From NCBI GenBank assembly GCA_002474345.1, contig DKQD01000130.1, positions 4,581 to 56,459 of the forward strand: DNA of 51,879 bases, read 5' to 3'. The notes below the pieces were generated by a model that was not told where the DNA came from, searched no databases, and worked only from the letters and a program-made list of their open reading frames with translations. Each line of letters starts with the position of its first letter. Position 1 is the first letter of the stretch. This document shows, piece after piece, positions 34,907 to 42,804 of the stretch. The translations under genes were made by a program, and so were the position numbers. Source of the stretch: Bacteriovoracaceae bacterium UBA7317. GTDB lineage: Bacteria; Bdellovibrionota; Bacteriovoracia; Bacteriovoracales; Bacteriovoracaceae.

Positions 34907-36151
34907 TTAACCTCTATATTTTTGGACAATAAGGCTTGAGTTTATACCTAGCATTCCAAAAGAGTTATTCAAAATTGTATTTACTTTTTTTTGAACTTTT
35001 GTTTTTCCAACAAGATTCTTAAGGGCACACTTTTCATCGATTTGGTTAAGATAGCCTGTTGGATGGACAAAATTATCTTCAAAACTTGGTAAATTTCCTG
35101 CTAGCTCAAGGGCTCCCGCAGCTCCCATGGCATGACCAATAAGACCTTTAGTAAAATTTATATGTGTATTTGACCCAGGGTTTAAATTAAATGTTTCACG
35201 GACGGCTTGACACTCTTGGATGTCGCCTTGAACAGTTCCAGTTGCGTGAAGGTTTACAATATCAATGTCATCTGCTTCCAGATGAGCTCTTTTAAGAGCT
35301 GCGCTTATGCATTGTTTTTGTCTTTCACTATTAGGTAGAACAAAGTCAGAGGCATCAGAGTTAACATGATAGCCAATGATTTCTCCGTAAATTTTAGCCC
35401 CTCTTTTTAATGCATCCTCTAGTCTTTCAAGGGTAAAAATGGCGCCTCCCTCTGAAACAACGATACCACTTCTGTCTATATCTAGAGGTCTTGTTGCTAG
35501 TTCGGGGTTTGAGTGTTCCCCAAGCGCCCCTTGCGCTCCAAAAGCTGCAAAAATTCCAAATGTTTCTGTACTCTCAGAAACGCCTCCAGCTAACGCAATA
35601 TCAACTTCATGAAGCCTTAGCATTTGGCAAGCGTGGATAAGCCCCATATTGCCAGCCGCACACGCAGCACCAATAGTATAGGCTGGTCCTGTAACTTTCA
35701 AATTAAGAGAGACCTCTCCTGCTGGGTTATTAGAGACTGTTCTAGGATTATGGTGGTGTGACCAGAAGCTTGTATTTAGGTCATTTTGGTAAAGGAGGTG
35801 AACTTCATTTTCCGTTTCAACATTTCCATGCTCAGTAATTCCTAGATAAATGCCTATTTTCGATTTATCGACCATTGAAAGTTCAATATTTGAATCTAAA
35901 AGTGATTCATTTGCACAGTAAATGGAGGTTGCTCCCGCCCTGGTACCTCGACGGCGAGCTTTTCTTGATTGGTGCTTTGTTTCATCAAAATCACATTCCC
36001 CCGCTGCTACTTTACCCATATGGCGGATTTCTTTATGCTTAATTCCAGATTTATTTTGAAGGAGGGCCTGGCGGAACTCTGAAAGGTTGTTTCCGTTTGG
36101 TGCAGCTAATCCGACACCTGTAATGACGATGCGTGAAAATTGTGAAGGCAT
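34907..36151 (-). CDS. FabF-like beta-ketoacyl-ACP synthase
   Basis: A 414-residue KAS-I/II type condensing enzyme with catalytic C164 in GAACAAGNMG, H302 in LHATGTVQGD and H340 in KGLIGHAMGAAGALE. All three active-site residues are intact, so it is not a chain-length factor. It elongates an ACP-bound acyl chain with malonyl-ACP. Its ATG directly abuts the stop of the regulator gene (TAAATG), and GGAGA lies within the regulator's end. In this operon it probably builds or extends the acyl chain carried by the ACP (inference). No ketoreductase or dehydratase is encoded in the operon, so the FabG/FabZ steps must come from elsewhere or be absent. Confidence 0.92.
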   Translation of the reverse strand: MPSQFSRIVITGVGLAAPNGNNLSEFRQALLQNKSGIKHKEIRHMGKVAAGECDFDETKHQSRKARRRGTRAGATSIYCANESLLDSNIELSMVDKSKIGIYLGITEHGNVETENEVHLLYQNDLNTSFWSHHHNPRTVSNNPAGEVSLNLKVTGPAYTIGAACAAGNMGLIHACQMLRLHEVDIALAGGVSESTETFGIFAAFGAQGALGEHSNPELATRPLDIDRSGIVVSEGGAIFTLERLEDALKRGAKIYGEIIGYHVNSDASDFVLPNSERQKQCISAALKRAHLEADDIDIVNLHATGTVQGDIQECQAVRETFNLNPGSNTHINFTKGLIGHAMGAAGALELAGNLPSFEDNFVHPTGYLNQIDEKCALKNLVGKTKVQKKVNTILNNSFGMLGINSSLIVQKYRG

Positions 36152-36817
36152 TTATTGGTCTCCTGAAAATCGTGATAAGCCATTTTTGACTCTATCGGCC
36201 CAGTTTGTTTTTATTTGAGTCGTAAAGCTTACGAGAGGTTGTGCACTTTGCGATATAATATCTAAGGCCAGGGGAAGTTTTTTAACAATAGAAGGATAAT
36301 CCTTTGGTATCTGAAGGTTTGATAAGTTAATGACAAACTTAATAACAGATTCGGCAATATCACATGTTAAAATAATCGATTTAATTTTCTTATACCTGGG
36401 GTCCTTAGGGCTTATGGCAAACTCTGGGTTTTTACTTAAGAGGCTTTCTGCAAAGGCTTTAAATTGTCTAATATTTTCCTGCTCTCTTTTTTTGAATAAA
36501 GTTGTGACAATTTCGAGACAGTCTTCTTTTGCTTCGTGTAGTTTTACTCTCTTTTCCCTACTATCCCTCGTTTCGATGGCCCCAAAGTGATGGAGTTTTT
36601 TGAGAGATATACTCGTTGCGCTTTGAGACAGCCCTAGTGATTTTTCAATGTCTTCGCTAGTCAATGCTATCTGAGAAAGAACGAGTAAGCCGAACACGGA
36701 TCCATCCACTCTCTTGAAGCCGATAGAGTTGAAAAAGTCTTCAAACCCTTTAAGATCAAACCCATTAGGAGCCGAACTATTATTTTGATCTGTATTGTTA
36801 GTATTTTGATTTTCCAT
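36152..36817 (-). CDS. GbsR/MarR-type transcriptional regulator
   Basis: A 221-residue protein with a winged-helix domain at about residues 25-95: VLSQIALTSEDIEKSLGLS, the recognition helix SQSATSISLKKL and the wing ETRDSREKRVKL. The layout is that of the GbsR family. The Asn-rich N-terminus (1-18) is probably disordered. As the first gene of the ole operon, it likely regulates its own transcript and the divergent gene at 36963 through the 39-bp inverted repeat between them (inference). The ligand is unknown; an acyl intermediate or acyl-CoA would fit. Confidence 0.88.
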   Translation of the reverse strand: MENQNTNNTDQNNSSAPNGFDLKGFEDFFNSIGFKRVDGSVFGLLVLSQIALTSEDIEKSLGLSQSATSISLKKLHHFGAIETRDSREKRVKLHEAKEDCLEIVTTLFKKREQENIRQFKAFAESLLSKNPEFAISPKDPRYKKIKSIILTCDIAESVIKFVINLSNLQIPKDYPSIVKKLPLALDIISQSAQPLVSFTTQIKTNWADRVKNGLSRFSGDQ

Positions 36818-36871
36818 TTTTTAAAATCTGAAGCCAATTTTATATTTCAAAAATAAAATATTCGAGGTCTA

Positions 36872-36900
36872 AACATAAAGCGACTAAATCTTCCTGTCAA
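36872..36900 (-). promoter_or_regulatory. Candidate promoter of the regulator-ole operon
   Basis: On the minus strand a perfect TTGACA (36900-36895) is followed after 17 bases by TATGTT (36877-36872, 4 of 6 matches). The inverted repeat at 36911-36949 ends 10 bases upstream of the -35. Transcription would begin near 36865, giving a 48-base leader. Confidence 0.45.
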
Positions 36901-36910
36901 AAAACTTTTA

Positions 36911-36949
36911 TTGTGCAGAATGAATTATGATAAAATTCATTCTGCACAA
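36911..36949. promoter_or_regulatory. Perfect 39-bp inverted repeat, probable operator
   Basis: The arm TTGTGCAGAATGAATT (36911-36926) is repeated exactly as its reverse complement (36934-36949) around a 7-base centre ATGATAA. It lies between the divergent regulator and SDR genes. The centre overlaps TATGAT and TAAAAT, possible -10 boxes for the + gene, and the right arm touches that gene's AAAGGA ribosome binding site. It is most likely the binding site of the GbsR-type regulator. As RNA it would form a very stable 16-bp hairpin, so an RNA role cannot be excluded. No second copy was noticed in the window. Confidence 0.75.
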
Positions 36950-36962
36950 AGGATTATAGTGA

Positions 36963-37616
36963 ATGAAAGCATTAGTTTTAGGTGGAACTGGCTTAGTTGG
37001 CAAAGATGTCATTAAGCTTTTATTAAAAGATGATAGGTATGAGGAGGTGATAAGCCTTGTTAGAGGTAAGTTATCACTAGAACATGAAAAGTTACTTCAG
37101 TTAGAGATAGACTTTAACCATATGGATCAATGGGCCGAATACTTTTGTGTTGATCATCTTTTTTGTTGCTTAGGGACAACAATTAAGAAGGCAAAATCCA
37201 AGAAGAACTTTGAAAAAGTAGATTACGAGTATGTTCTTCGTGCTGCAAAACTTTTAAATAAACATGGCGGTAAGCATTTTATTCTAGTTTCTGCAATGGG
37301 AGCTAATTCAAAATCTTCCATCTTTTATAATAAAGTGAAAGGAAGAATTGAGGAAGATATTATAAAGTTTGGCCCAGCTCATGTGACTATAGTAAGGCCT
37401 TCATTGCTTTTAGGATCTAGAGAGGAAGCTCGGCTGGGAGAAAAGTTGGGGGAGTTTTTCATGAAACCTTTGGGTTTCTTTCTAAGAGGATCTTTAAAGC
37501 AGTACGCAGCAATTGAGTCTATCGAAGTTGCGAGGAAAATGATTGAGAAAGCTAATGGAGAAAAATCTGCAGTGGATATTCCTTGGGCAAAGACATTTTC
37601 TTCAAGTAATCAATAA
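36963..37616 (+). CDS. NAD(P)-binding atypical SDR (YraR/HTATIP2-like)
   Basis: A 217-residue protein with GGTGLVG (7-13), FCCLGTTIKKAKSK, LVSAMGANSKSSIFYNKVKG with Y122/K126, and IVRPSLLLGSREEARLGE. These are the marks of the YraR/TIP30 group, atypical short-chain dehydrogenases of poorly known substrate. The ATG follows AAAGGA 9 bases upstream. It is divergent from the ole regulator and shares the palindromic operator, so it may supply a reductase step to the same pathway or simply be co-regulated (inference). Confidence 0.85.
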   Translation: MKALVLGGTGLVGKDVIKLLLKDDRYEEVISLVRGKLSLEHEKLLQLEIDFNHMDQWAEYFCVDHLFCCLGTTIKKAKSKKNFEKVDYEYVLRAAKLLNKHGGKHFILVSAMGANSKSSIFYNKVKGRIEEDIIKFGPAHVTIVRPSLLLGSREEARLGEKLGEFFMKPLGFFLRGSLKQYAAIESIEVARKMIEKANGEKSAVDIPWAKTFSSSNQ

Positions 37617-37634
37617 AAACGAAAGAGAAATAAA

Positions 37635-37672
37635 AGGACTTACAGAAACCTTTTTTTATCACTGTAAGTCCT
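37635..37672 (-). terminator. Terminator between convergent SDR and stomatin genes
   Basis: AGGACTTACAG (37635-37645) and CTGTAAGTCCT (37662-37672) form a perfect 11-bp stem with a 16-base loop. On the minus strand it is followed by TTTTATTTCTCTTTC, which suits termination of the stomatin/nfeD transcript. On the plus strand the T-run is 9 bases away, so it may work in both directions. Confidence 0.55.
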
Positions 37673-37680
37673 ATAACTAA

Positions 37681-38430
37681 TTACTTTTTATCACCCATAA
37701 TATTTTCTAAGAAGTTGACCGGTAATGGAAAGAATGTCGTACTTTTTCCTTCACCACTAGATATCTCTTTCATTGTATCTAGATATCTTAAAATAATTGC
37801 ATTTTTTTGCTTGTCTAGTACTGCTGCAGCTTCAGCTAATTTAATGGACGCATCAAGTTCCCCTTCTGCTGAAATGACTTTGGCCCTTTTATCCCTTTCT
37901 GCCTGAGCTTGTTTTGCCATTGCACTTTGCATTTCCATTGGTAGGTCAATTGCCTTGACCTCAACGGATGAAACTTTAACTCCCCACGGTTCTGTCTGCT
38001 CATCCAATATATTTTGAAGCTTTACGTTAATCTGGTCTCTCTGAGAGAGGATTTGATCTAGTTCAAATTGGCCGATCACAGACCGAAGTGTTGTCTGAGA
38101 AATTTGTCCCGTAGCGACCAGGTAGTCCTCTACTGCTATGGTTGCTTTTTCAGCATCATTAACTCTGAAATATACGACACCATTTACCTTAAGAGTAACA
38201 TTATCTCTTGTGATGATATCTTGAGATGGAATATCCATGGTAACCGTTCTGAGGTCAACTCTAGTCATGGTTTCAATTCCAGGTATGAGGATAATAAGCC
38301 CAGGCCCTCTGATACCGGTAAAGCGACCAAGTCTAAAAACCACAGCTCTTTCATATTCTTTAAGAATTTTGAGCGTGTTGAAGAGCAAAATAATAAGGAT
38401 AATGAAACCAACCATAAAACCTAAACCCAT
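37681..38430 (-). CDS. Stomatin/slipin-like SPFH (Band 7) membrane protein
   Basis: A 249-residue protein with one N-terminal helix (about 5-20) and an SPFH domain: EYERAVVFRLGRF, GPGLIILIPGIE, RTVTMDIPSQDIITRDNVT and a coiled C-terminal part (AMAKQAQAERDKRAKVISAEGE). Such slipins pair with NfeD proteases in membrane quality control and form oligomeric microdomains. The nfeD gene lies 38 bases upstream on the same strand, matching the known operon pairing. Confidence 0.94.
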   Translation of the reverse strand: MGLGFMVGFIILIILLFNTLKILKEYERAVVFRLGRFTGIRGPGLIILIPGIETMTRVDLRTVTMDIPSQDIITRDNVTLKVNGVVYFRVNDAEKATIAVEDYLVATGQISQTTLRSVIGQFELDQILSQRDQINVKLQNILDEQTEPWGVKVSSVEVKAIDLPMEMQSAMAKQAQAERDKRAKVISAEGELDASIKLAEAAAVLDKQKNAIILRYLDTMKEISSGEGKSTTFFPLPVNFLENIMGDKK

Positions 38431-38468
38431 AGCCTTTTTCTCCTTGAAAATTTTCTACCACCAAAAAT

Positions 38469-39833
38469 TTATTCAATAGTCAGTAGCAGTTTATCTTGTT
38501 TTTTTATTTCACATTGATCTTCTTTATTAAAACGCTTGGAAGATTGAGCCTTCCAAAACTCACCGCCTACTTTTACTTGATAAAGATAGACATTTTCTTC
38601 TTCAGACTCAATAATATCGACTATAAAACCTTTTTTGCCAAGAGGACTATTGTAGTCGTCGGCACTTCCGGTCTTCCGATTTTTCCAGTCGCGAGCTAAG
38701 TAATATCCCAAGATACCAACGAAAATACCTATAGAGGCCACTGCTGAAAAGATGAGTGAGTAACTCATCTGAAGGTAAGCTTCATCGGTTCTATAAAGGA
38801 ATAAACTTCCTGCTGTAAGGGCCAAAAGTCCTGCTAGTGTCAAAAGCCCATAGCTAAGAACATAGGCTTCTAAAATAAAGAGCATGAAAGAGAGAAGGAT
38901 AAGACCTAAAGCTCCAAAATTGAGAGGGAGTATCTGAAAACCGATCCCTGCGAGAAGTAAACAGAAGGCCCCGATAGAACCCGCAATGAGACCTCCTGGT
39001 GACTGAATTTCAAGATAAATGAGAGCAGCTCCAATAAGGAAAAGGATATAGGCCATAGAAGGGTTAGCAAGGGTATCGAGAAGTTTTTGACCCAGGTCCA
39101 TCTGAAAGAATTTTACCGTTGGGCTATTTACTTGAATGGTATAACGCTTACCTTTAAGAGTTATTTCCTTACCTTCAAGGTCATCGTAAATATCCGAGAT
39201 GCCATTTGCGATACCGTCAATAATATTTTTTTCTTTAGCGTCAGCTGCATTGAAGGAAGAGGCTTCTTTAACCATATTGGCGAACATTTTTTTATTTCTT
39301 CCCCGTGCTTCCGAAAGAGATTCAACTAGAGAGACTAATGAGTTAATTGCCTTTTTCCTAGCATCCTTTGCTTTAATATCCCCACTCATTTCTATAGGAG
39401 TTGCAGCTCCAATACTTGTTCCTTCTGCCATATAGAGAGCATGAGCACCTGAAGATATTATGGCTCCTGCACTTGTTGCACTCGCCCCACCTGGAGCAAC
39501 CCAGATTACAACTGGGACCTCGTCACTTCCTATCAATGTTAGGATTTGCTGAGTTGTCGAAACAAGTCCCCCGGGAGTATTCATTTTAATTAAAAGGAGG
39601 TTGTAGTTTTCCTCCTTCACCTTCTTATAGGCCATAGAAAGGTAATTGAAGGTCGCTGGGTTGATTGAAGAGTTTATCTCAATTTTAAGAATTTGTTTTA
39701 CATTCCAAACTTGTAATTTGGACTCTTTTTCTTGTATATTGTTCGTTTGGGCTGAAACTATGTTTAAGAAGAAAAAAAGAGAGAGAAAGCTTGAGAGTAA
39801 ATGCTTAGGTAAATTATTAAATAAAGTTTTCAT
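38469..39833 (-). CDS. NfeD-type membrane serine protease (long form)
   Basis: A 454-residue protein: signal peptide (about 10-29), a ClpP-fold protease domain with MNTPGGLV and the nucleophile S121 in GGASATSAGAII, a Lys (K160/K161) in the position of the catalytic dyad lysine, then about five helices (265-385) and a C-terminal OB-fold NfeD domain. The long form cleaves the C-terminus of its partner stomatin in archaea. It is coupled with the slipin gene downstream. Confidence 0.93.
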   Translation of the reverse strand: MKTLFNNLPKHLLSSFLSLFFFLNIVSAQTNNIQEKESKLQVWNVKQILKIEINSSINPATFNYLSMAYKKVKEENYNLLLIKMNTPGGLVSTTQQILTLIGSDEVPVVIWVAPGGASATSAGAIISSGAHALYMAEGTSIGAATPIEMSGDIKAKDARKKAINSLVSLVESLSEARGRNKKMFANMVKEASSFNAADAKEKNIIDGIANGISDIYDDLEGKEITLKGKRYTIQVNSPTVKFFQMDLGQKLLDTLANPSMAYILFLIGAALIYLEIQSPGGLIAGSIGAFCLLLAGIGFQILPLNFGALGLILLSFMLFILEAYVLSYGLLTLAGLLALTAGSLFLYRTDEAYLQMSYSLIFSAVASIGIFVGILGYYLARDWKNRKTGSADDYNSPLGKKGFIVDIIESEEENVYLYQVKVGGEFWKAQSSKRFNKEDQCEIKKQDKLLLTIE

Positions 39834-39864
39834 AGGAATCCTGGCTCGACTTTGGAGGTTACTC

Positions 39865-41214
39865 TTGGAGAGGTCTTTTTTTCCAAAATTTAAAATTTTT
39901 CTTTGTCAAATAATCAATCCTCTTAAAGATGACAAATGTCAGTGGATAGACGGTGGAGCTGTAGTCTTGTTGCGGACACAAAAATTGTCCCTAAGTGGGG
40001 CTCCCTCTTACGTCTTCCATGATAAGGGACAAGAAAAGGATATTCTAAGAAAATATGGAAGTAAACGGTCCTTGGAAATAATTGATCGAAAATCCTTTAC
40101 TCTTTTGCCCAGCTTTTTTGATCTGCATTTTCACTGGGTTCAAGATGAAGTAAGACTCATGCCAAAAAAGTCATTGCTCGAGTGGCTTTCAAAACATACC
40201 TGGCCTTATGAAGCCAAATTTAAGTCAAAATATTTTAGTTTAAGAAAAGCAAAAGGTTTTTCCAAAGAGCTATTAAAGGTGGGGACTTTAGGAGGTGCCT
40301 GTTACGGTTCTCTTCATGGTCATAGTGTTGACCATGGTATTGAGTTTTTTGAAGGAGACTTTGTCCTAGGAAATGTCATCATGACAATGAATTCTCCGGA
40401 TTACTTAACTCAGTCTAAAGAGAACGCTTTAGACCTAATTAGGGAGAAGGCGAAAATTTTTAAAAGTAAGTATGCGCTTACACCTCGGTTTGCACCTACA
40501 ACTCATCCTGATGTCATGAAAAAAGGAGCTTTCTTTGCTAATAGGCATGGCTGCTTTATCCAAACCCATCTATCAGAAACGAAGCAAGAGATAGAATATG
40601 TTCTTTCTTTGTACCGTCAAATGGATGGATTTAACAAAGTAAAATCTTATACAGAAATATATCAAAAATGCGGAATCTTAGGGCCTAAAACTATAATGGG
40701 TCATGGAATTTATTTGAGTGAGAAAGAGTTGAAAATTCTTTCAAAAACAAAAGCTGCAATTGCCCATTGTCCAACTTCTAATGCGCCAGTTAAAGATAAG
40801 GGGCTTGGCTCGGGTCTTTTTGATTTTGAAAAAGCCGAAAAGGCAAAGATTAAATGGGCCCTTGGTTCTGATATTGGAGGAGGACCATTTCTTTCAATGT
40901 TTGATGTCATTAACTCTTTTGTTAAACAAAATAGAAAGAAAAAGGTTTGGGGGGCGACCTTCGTTAAAGGCTTGAACCGTTCAACTCTTGTACCGGCCAA
41001 TATTTTAGGAATTGGCGAAAATACAGGAAATATTGAAGCGGGAAAATGGGCCAATTTTATTTTTGTTCCATCTCCTCCCAAGAAAAAAGGTGAAGATGTA
41101 GACTCTTTTCTGAAGAGGTTATGTTCTCCTAAGGGGCTTTCAAGGAATGATTACAAAGATTTAGTTGTTGAGACTTTTTTAAAAGGGCATTCTCGGTATA
41201 GCCATTTAAATTAA
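39865..41214 (+). CDS. guaD: Guanine deaminase
   Basis: A 449-residue amidohydrolase with metal-binding HFHW, the TPRFAPT block, IQTHLSET, MGHGIYLSEKE, IAHCPTSN and the GSDIGGGP metal aspartate, all as in GuaD. It turns guanine into xanthine. The frame is open to 39646, but that would run back through nfeD on the other strand. The TTG at 39865 with GGAGG 6 bases upstream (39854-39858) gives the normal family length and is chosen. It is divergent from nfeD. Confidence 0.92.
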   Translation: MERSFFPKFKIFLCQIINPLKDDKCQWIDGGAVVLLRTQKLSLSGAPSYVFHDKGQEKDILRKYGSKRSLEIIDRKSFTLLPSFFDLHFHWVQDEVRLMPKKSLLEWLSKHTWPYEAKFKSKYFSLRKAKGFSKELLKVGTLGGACYGSLHGHSVDHGIEFFEGDFVLGNVIMTMNSPDYLTQSKENALDLIREKAKIFKSKYALTPRFAPTTHPDVMKKGAFFANRHGCFIQTHLSETKQEIEYVLSLYRQMDGFNKVKSYTEIYQKCGILGPKTIMGHGIYLSEKELKILSKTKAAIAHCPTSNAPVKDKGLGSGLFDFEKAEKAKIKWALGSDIGGGPFLSMFDVINSFVKQNRKKKVWGATFVKGLNRSTLVPANILGIGENTGNIEAGKWANFIFVPSPPKKKGEDVDSFLKRLCSPKGLSRNDYKDLVVETFLKGHSRYSHLN

Positions 41215-41227
41215 ACACCTCCGTGTT
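41214..41227. terminator. Small hairpin between convergent guaD and xthA
   Basis: AACAC and GTGTT pair around a CTCC loop in the 20-base gap between the two stop codons. There is no strong U-run on either strand, though the minus strand reads TAATTTAAAT after it. A weak candidate only. Confidence 0.25.
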
Positions 41228-41234
41228 AAGTTTC

Positions 41235-42029
41235 CTATGGGATTTCGAGCTCTAAAAAGAGTGGGCAGTGATCGGAGCCCATTGTGAGAGGTTGGTGATA
41301 ACAGTTTTTTACCCATGGCCTAACTTCCTCTGTGATAAAAAAGTAGTCAATTCTCCAACCAATATTTCTTTCTCTGCAATCACCGCGGTAGGTCCACCAA
41401 GTATAATGCCCTTCTTCATCAGGGTGAAGCTCTCTAAAAATATCTATATATCCTTTTTTAACAAATTCATCCATCCAGTCTCTTTCAATTGGGAGAAAGC
41501 CTGTTGTTTTAAGGTTGGTTTTAGGGTTTTTTAAATCGATAGCTTTATGAGCAGTATTAAAGTCTCCTAAAATAATAACTGGTTTTTTATGCTTTTTTCT
41601 TAGTTCAGTGGCTTTTTTTTCAACTAGTCTGCTGTACTCTAATTTAAACGGAACACGATTATGATCTCTCTGACCATTTGGAAAGTAACCATTTATGAGA
41701 AAAAAGGAATTAAAGTCAGCAATGAGAGTCCTTCCTTCTATATCAAATTTTTCATCGCCTATTCCTTCAGTTATTTTTGGCTCGGGAAGATCCTTCGAAC
41801 ATAAAAGTCCAACACCCGAATAGCCTTTTTTCTCTGCGCTTGAGTAAAAATTATAATAATGAGGGTTTTCTTTAATTTCTATTGGAACTTGGTTTTCTTG
41901 GCTTTTTGTTTCCTGAAGACAACAGATATCAGGTGATTCATTATTAAGCCACTCGATGAAACCTTTCTTTGTACAGGCCCTAATTCCATTAACGTTCCAT
42001 GACGCAATTTTTAATTTTTTTAACTTCAT
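41235..42029 (-). CDS. xthA: Exodeoxyribonuclease III
   Basis: A 264-residue Mg-dependent AP endonuclease/3'-5' exonuclease of the EEP fold. Seen are ASWNVNGIRA, CLQETKSQ with the metal glutamate (E40), SGVGLL, ILGDFNTAH with Asp/Asn, WRIDYFF and the terminal GSDHCPL. It acts in base excision repair. The length is that of E. coli XthA. Confidence 0.95.
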   Translation of the reverse strand: MKLKKLKIASWNVNGIRACTKKGFIEWLNNESPDICCLQETKSQENQVPIEIKENPHYYNFYSSAEKKGYSGVGLLCSKDLPEPKITEGIGDEKFDIEGRTLIADFNSFFLINGYFPNGQRDHNRVPFKLEYSRLVEKKATELRKKHKKPVIILGDFNTAHKAIDLKNPKTNLKTTGFLPIERDWMDEFVKKGYIDIFRELHPDEEGHYTWWTYRGDCRERNIGWRIDYFFITEEVRPWVKNCYHQPLTMGSDHCPLFLELEIP

Positions 42030-42326
42030 TATTTAACCATTTTTACTTTTTGAGTGATAGTGGACTCTATTCGATTACAAACGGTTTTGAAAACATTTTT
42101 ATTTGCTAAAAGCATCTTAAAAAACTGATGGTTATCAACTCAAGTGCTCCAAAAACTAATTTCAAACAATTATCAATTTTAGCTTAAACTTTTTTTGATT
42201 TACGCCGAAGTATCGATTGTAAGCTACTTTCAGGAAGGGTTGTGCTTTAGAAGCAGGATCTCATAAACCATGGAAGAGGCTTTTTAGTCGGGACACTGAA
42301 TAGATTATTTTAACAAGGAGAAGGTT
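42030..42326. other. 297-base intergenic region between xthA and the XRE gene
   Basis: It lies between the divergent xthA and XRE genes and should hold both promoters. It contains no coding frame of note (the ATG at 42270 stops after five codons) and no tRNA-like or clear riboswitch fold that I can recognise. The stretch 42197-42296 is less AT-rich than its surroundings, which is mildly unusual for intergenic DNA here. Confidence 0.5.
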
Positions 42327-42710
42327 ATCCGCTGTTTTAAAAGTATAGCTAAGTTAATAAAAGCAAAAAGACTGGCTCACCCAAAAGGTTATTCTCAATC
42401 TGAGCTCTCTCACCTTTTAGGCTACAAAAATGGTCAGTTTATAAGTAATGTTGAAAGAGGTTTATGTAATATACCCCTTAAGATGTTAAGAAGGGTATCA
42501 GAGGTTTTAGGTGTGCCAAAAGAGGATTTAAAGAAAGCTATTCTTGATGATCACGGAAAGACCTTGGAAAATTACCTAAACATAAGAAAAGTCTCAACAG
42601 AACAGGTTAGAAGCAGCGCTCAAGCTGAGAAGCATGAGGAAGTGAAAGAGATCAATACTTCAACGCCTTCTTTTCTGGGTCAACCCGAGCTCAAAAAGGG
42701 GGCCTACTAA
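42327..42710 (+). CDS. XRE-family HTH regulator with no ATG/GTG/TTG start
   Basis: The frame codes for a helix-turn-helix of the XRE/Cro type: IAKLIKAKR, then SQSELSHLLGYKNGQFISNV, then ERGLCNIPLKML. The first ATG in frame is at 42483, which falls after the recognition helix and cannot be the start. The in-frame stop upstream is TGA at 42297-42299, and no ATG, GTG or TTG lies between. AAGGAG (42315-42320) is followed after 6 bases by ATC at 42327, so an ATC start is the best choice (127 residues). The C-terminal half (ILDDHGKTLENYL onward) is helical, then Ser/Glu-rich. Target genes unknown. An indel in the assembly is the alternative. Confidence 0.65.
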   Translation: MRCFKSIAKLIKAKRLAHPKGYSQSELSHLLGYKNGQFISNVERGLCNIPLKMLRRVSEVLGVPKEDLKKAILDDHGKTLENYLNIRKVSTEQVRSSAQAEKHEEVKEINTSTPSFLGQPELKKGAY

Positions 42711-42804
42711 GCTCTTCTTTTTTTACTATTTTGTATCTCAAGAAGAACTTTTCATTTTTAATGAGGGTTTAAGACCTAATATACACATGAATTGTAGGAT
42801 AAGT

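Noticed and set aside
37681..38479. Several plus-strand ORFs antisense to the stomatin gene
   Set aside because: They mirror a conserved SPFH protein and show no family features or ribosome binding sites.
39646..39864. N-terminal extension of guanine deaminase (open frame from 39646)
   Set aside because: It runs antisense through the well-supported nfeD gene; TTG 39865 has a strong ribosome binding site and gives the family length.
42197..42296. Less AT-rich stretch between xthA and the XRE gene as a structured RNA
   Set aside because: I could not fit a tRNA, known riboswitch or stable fold; it remains unexplained rather than called.
42483..42710. 75-residue ORF starting at ATG 42483 as the gene
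   Set aside because: This start removes the whole helix-turn-helix that is plainly encoded upstream in the same frame.
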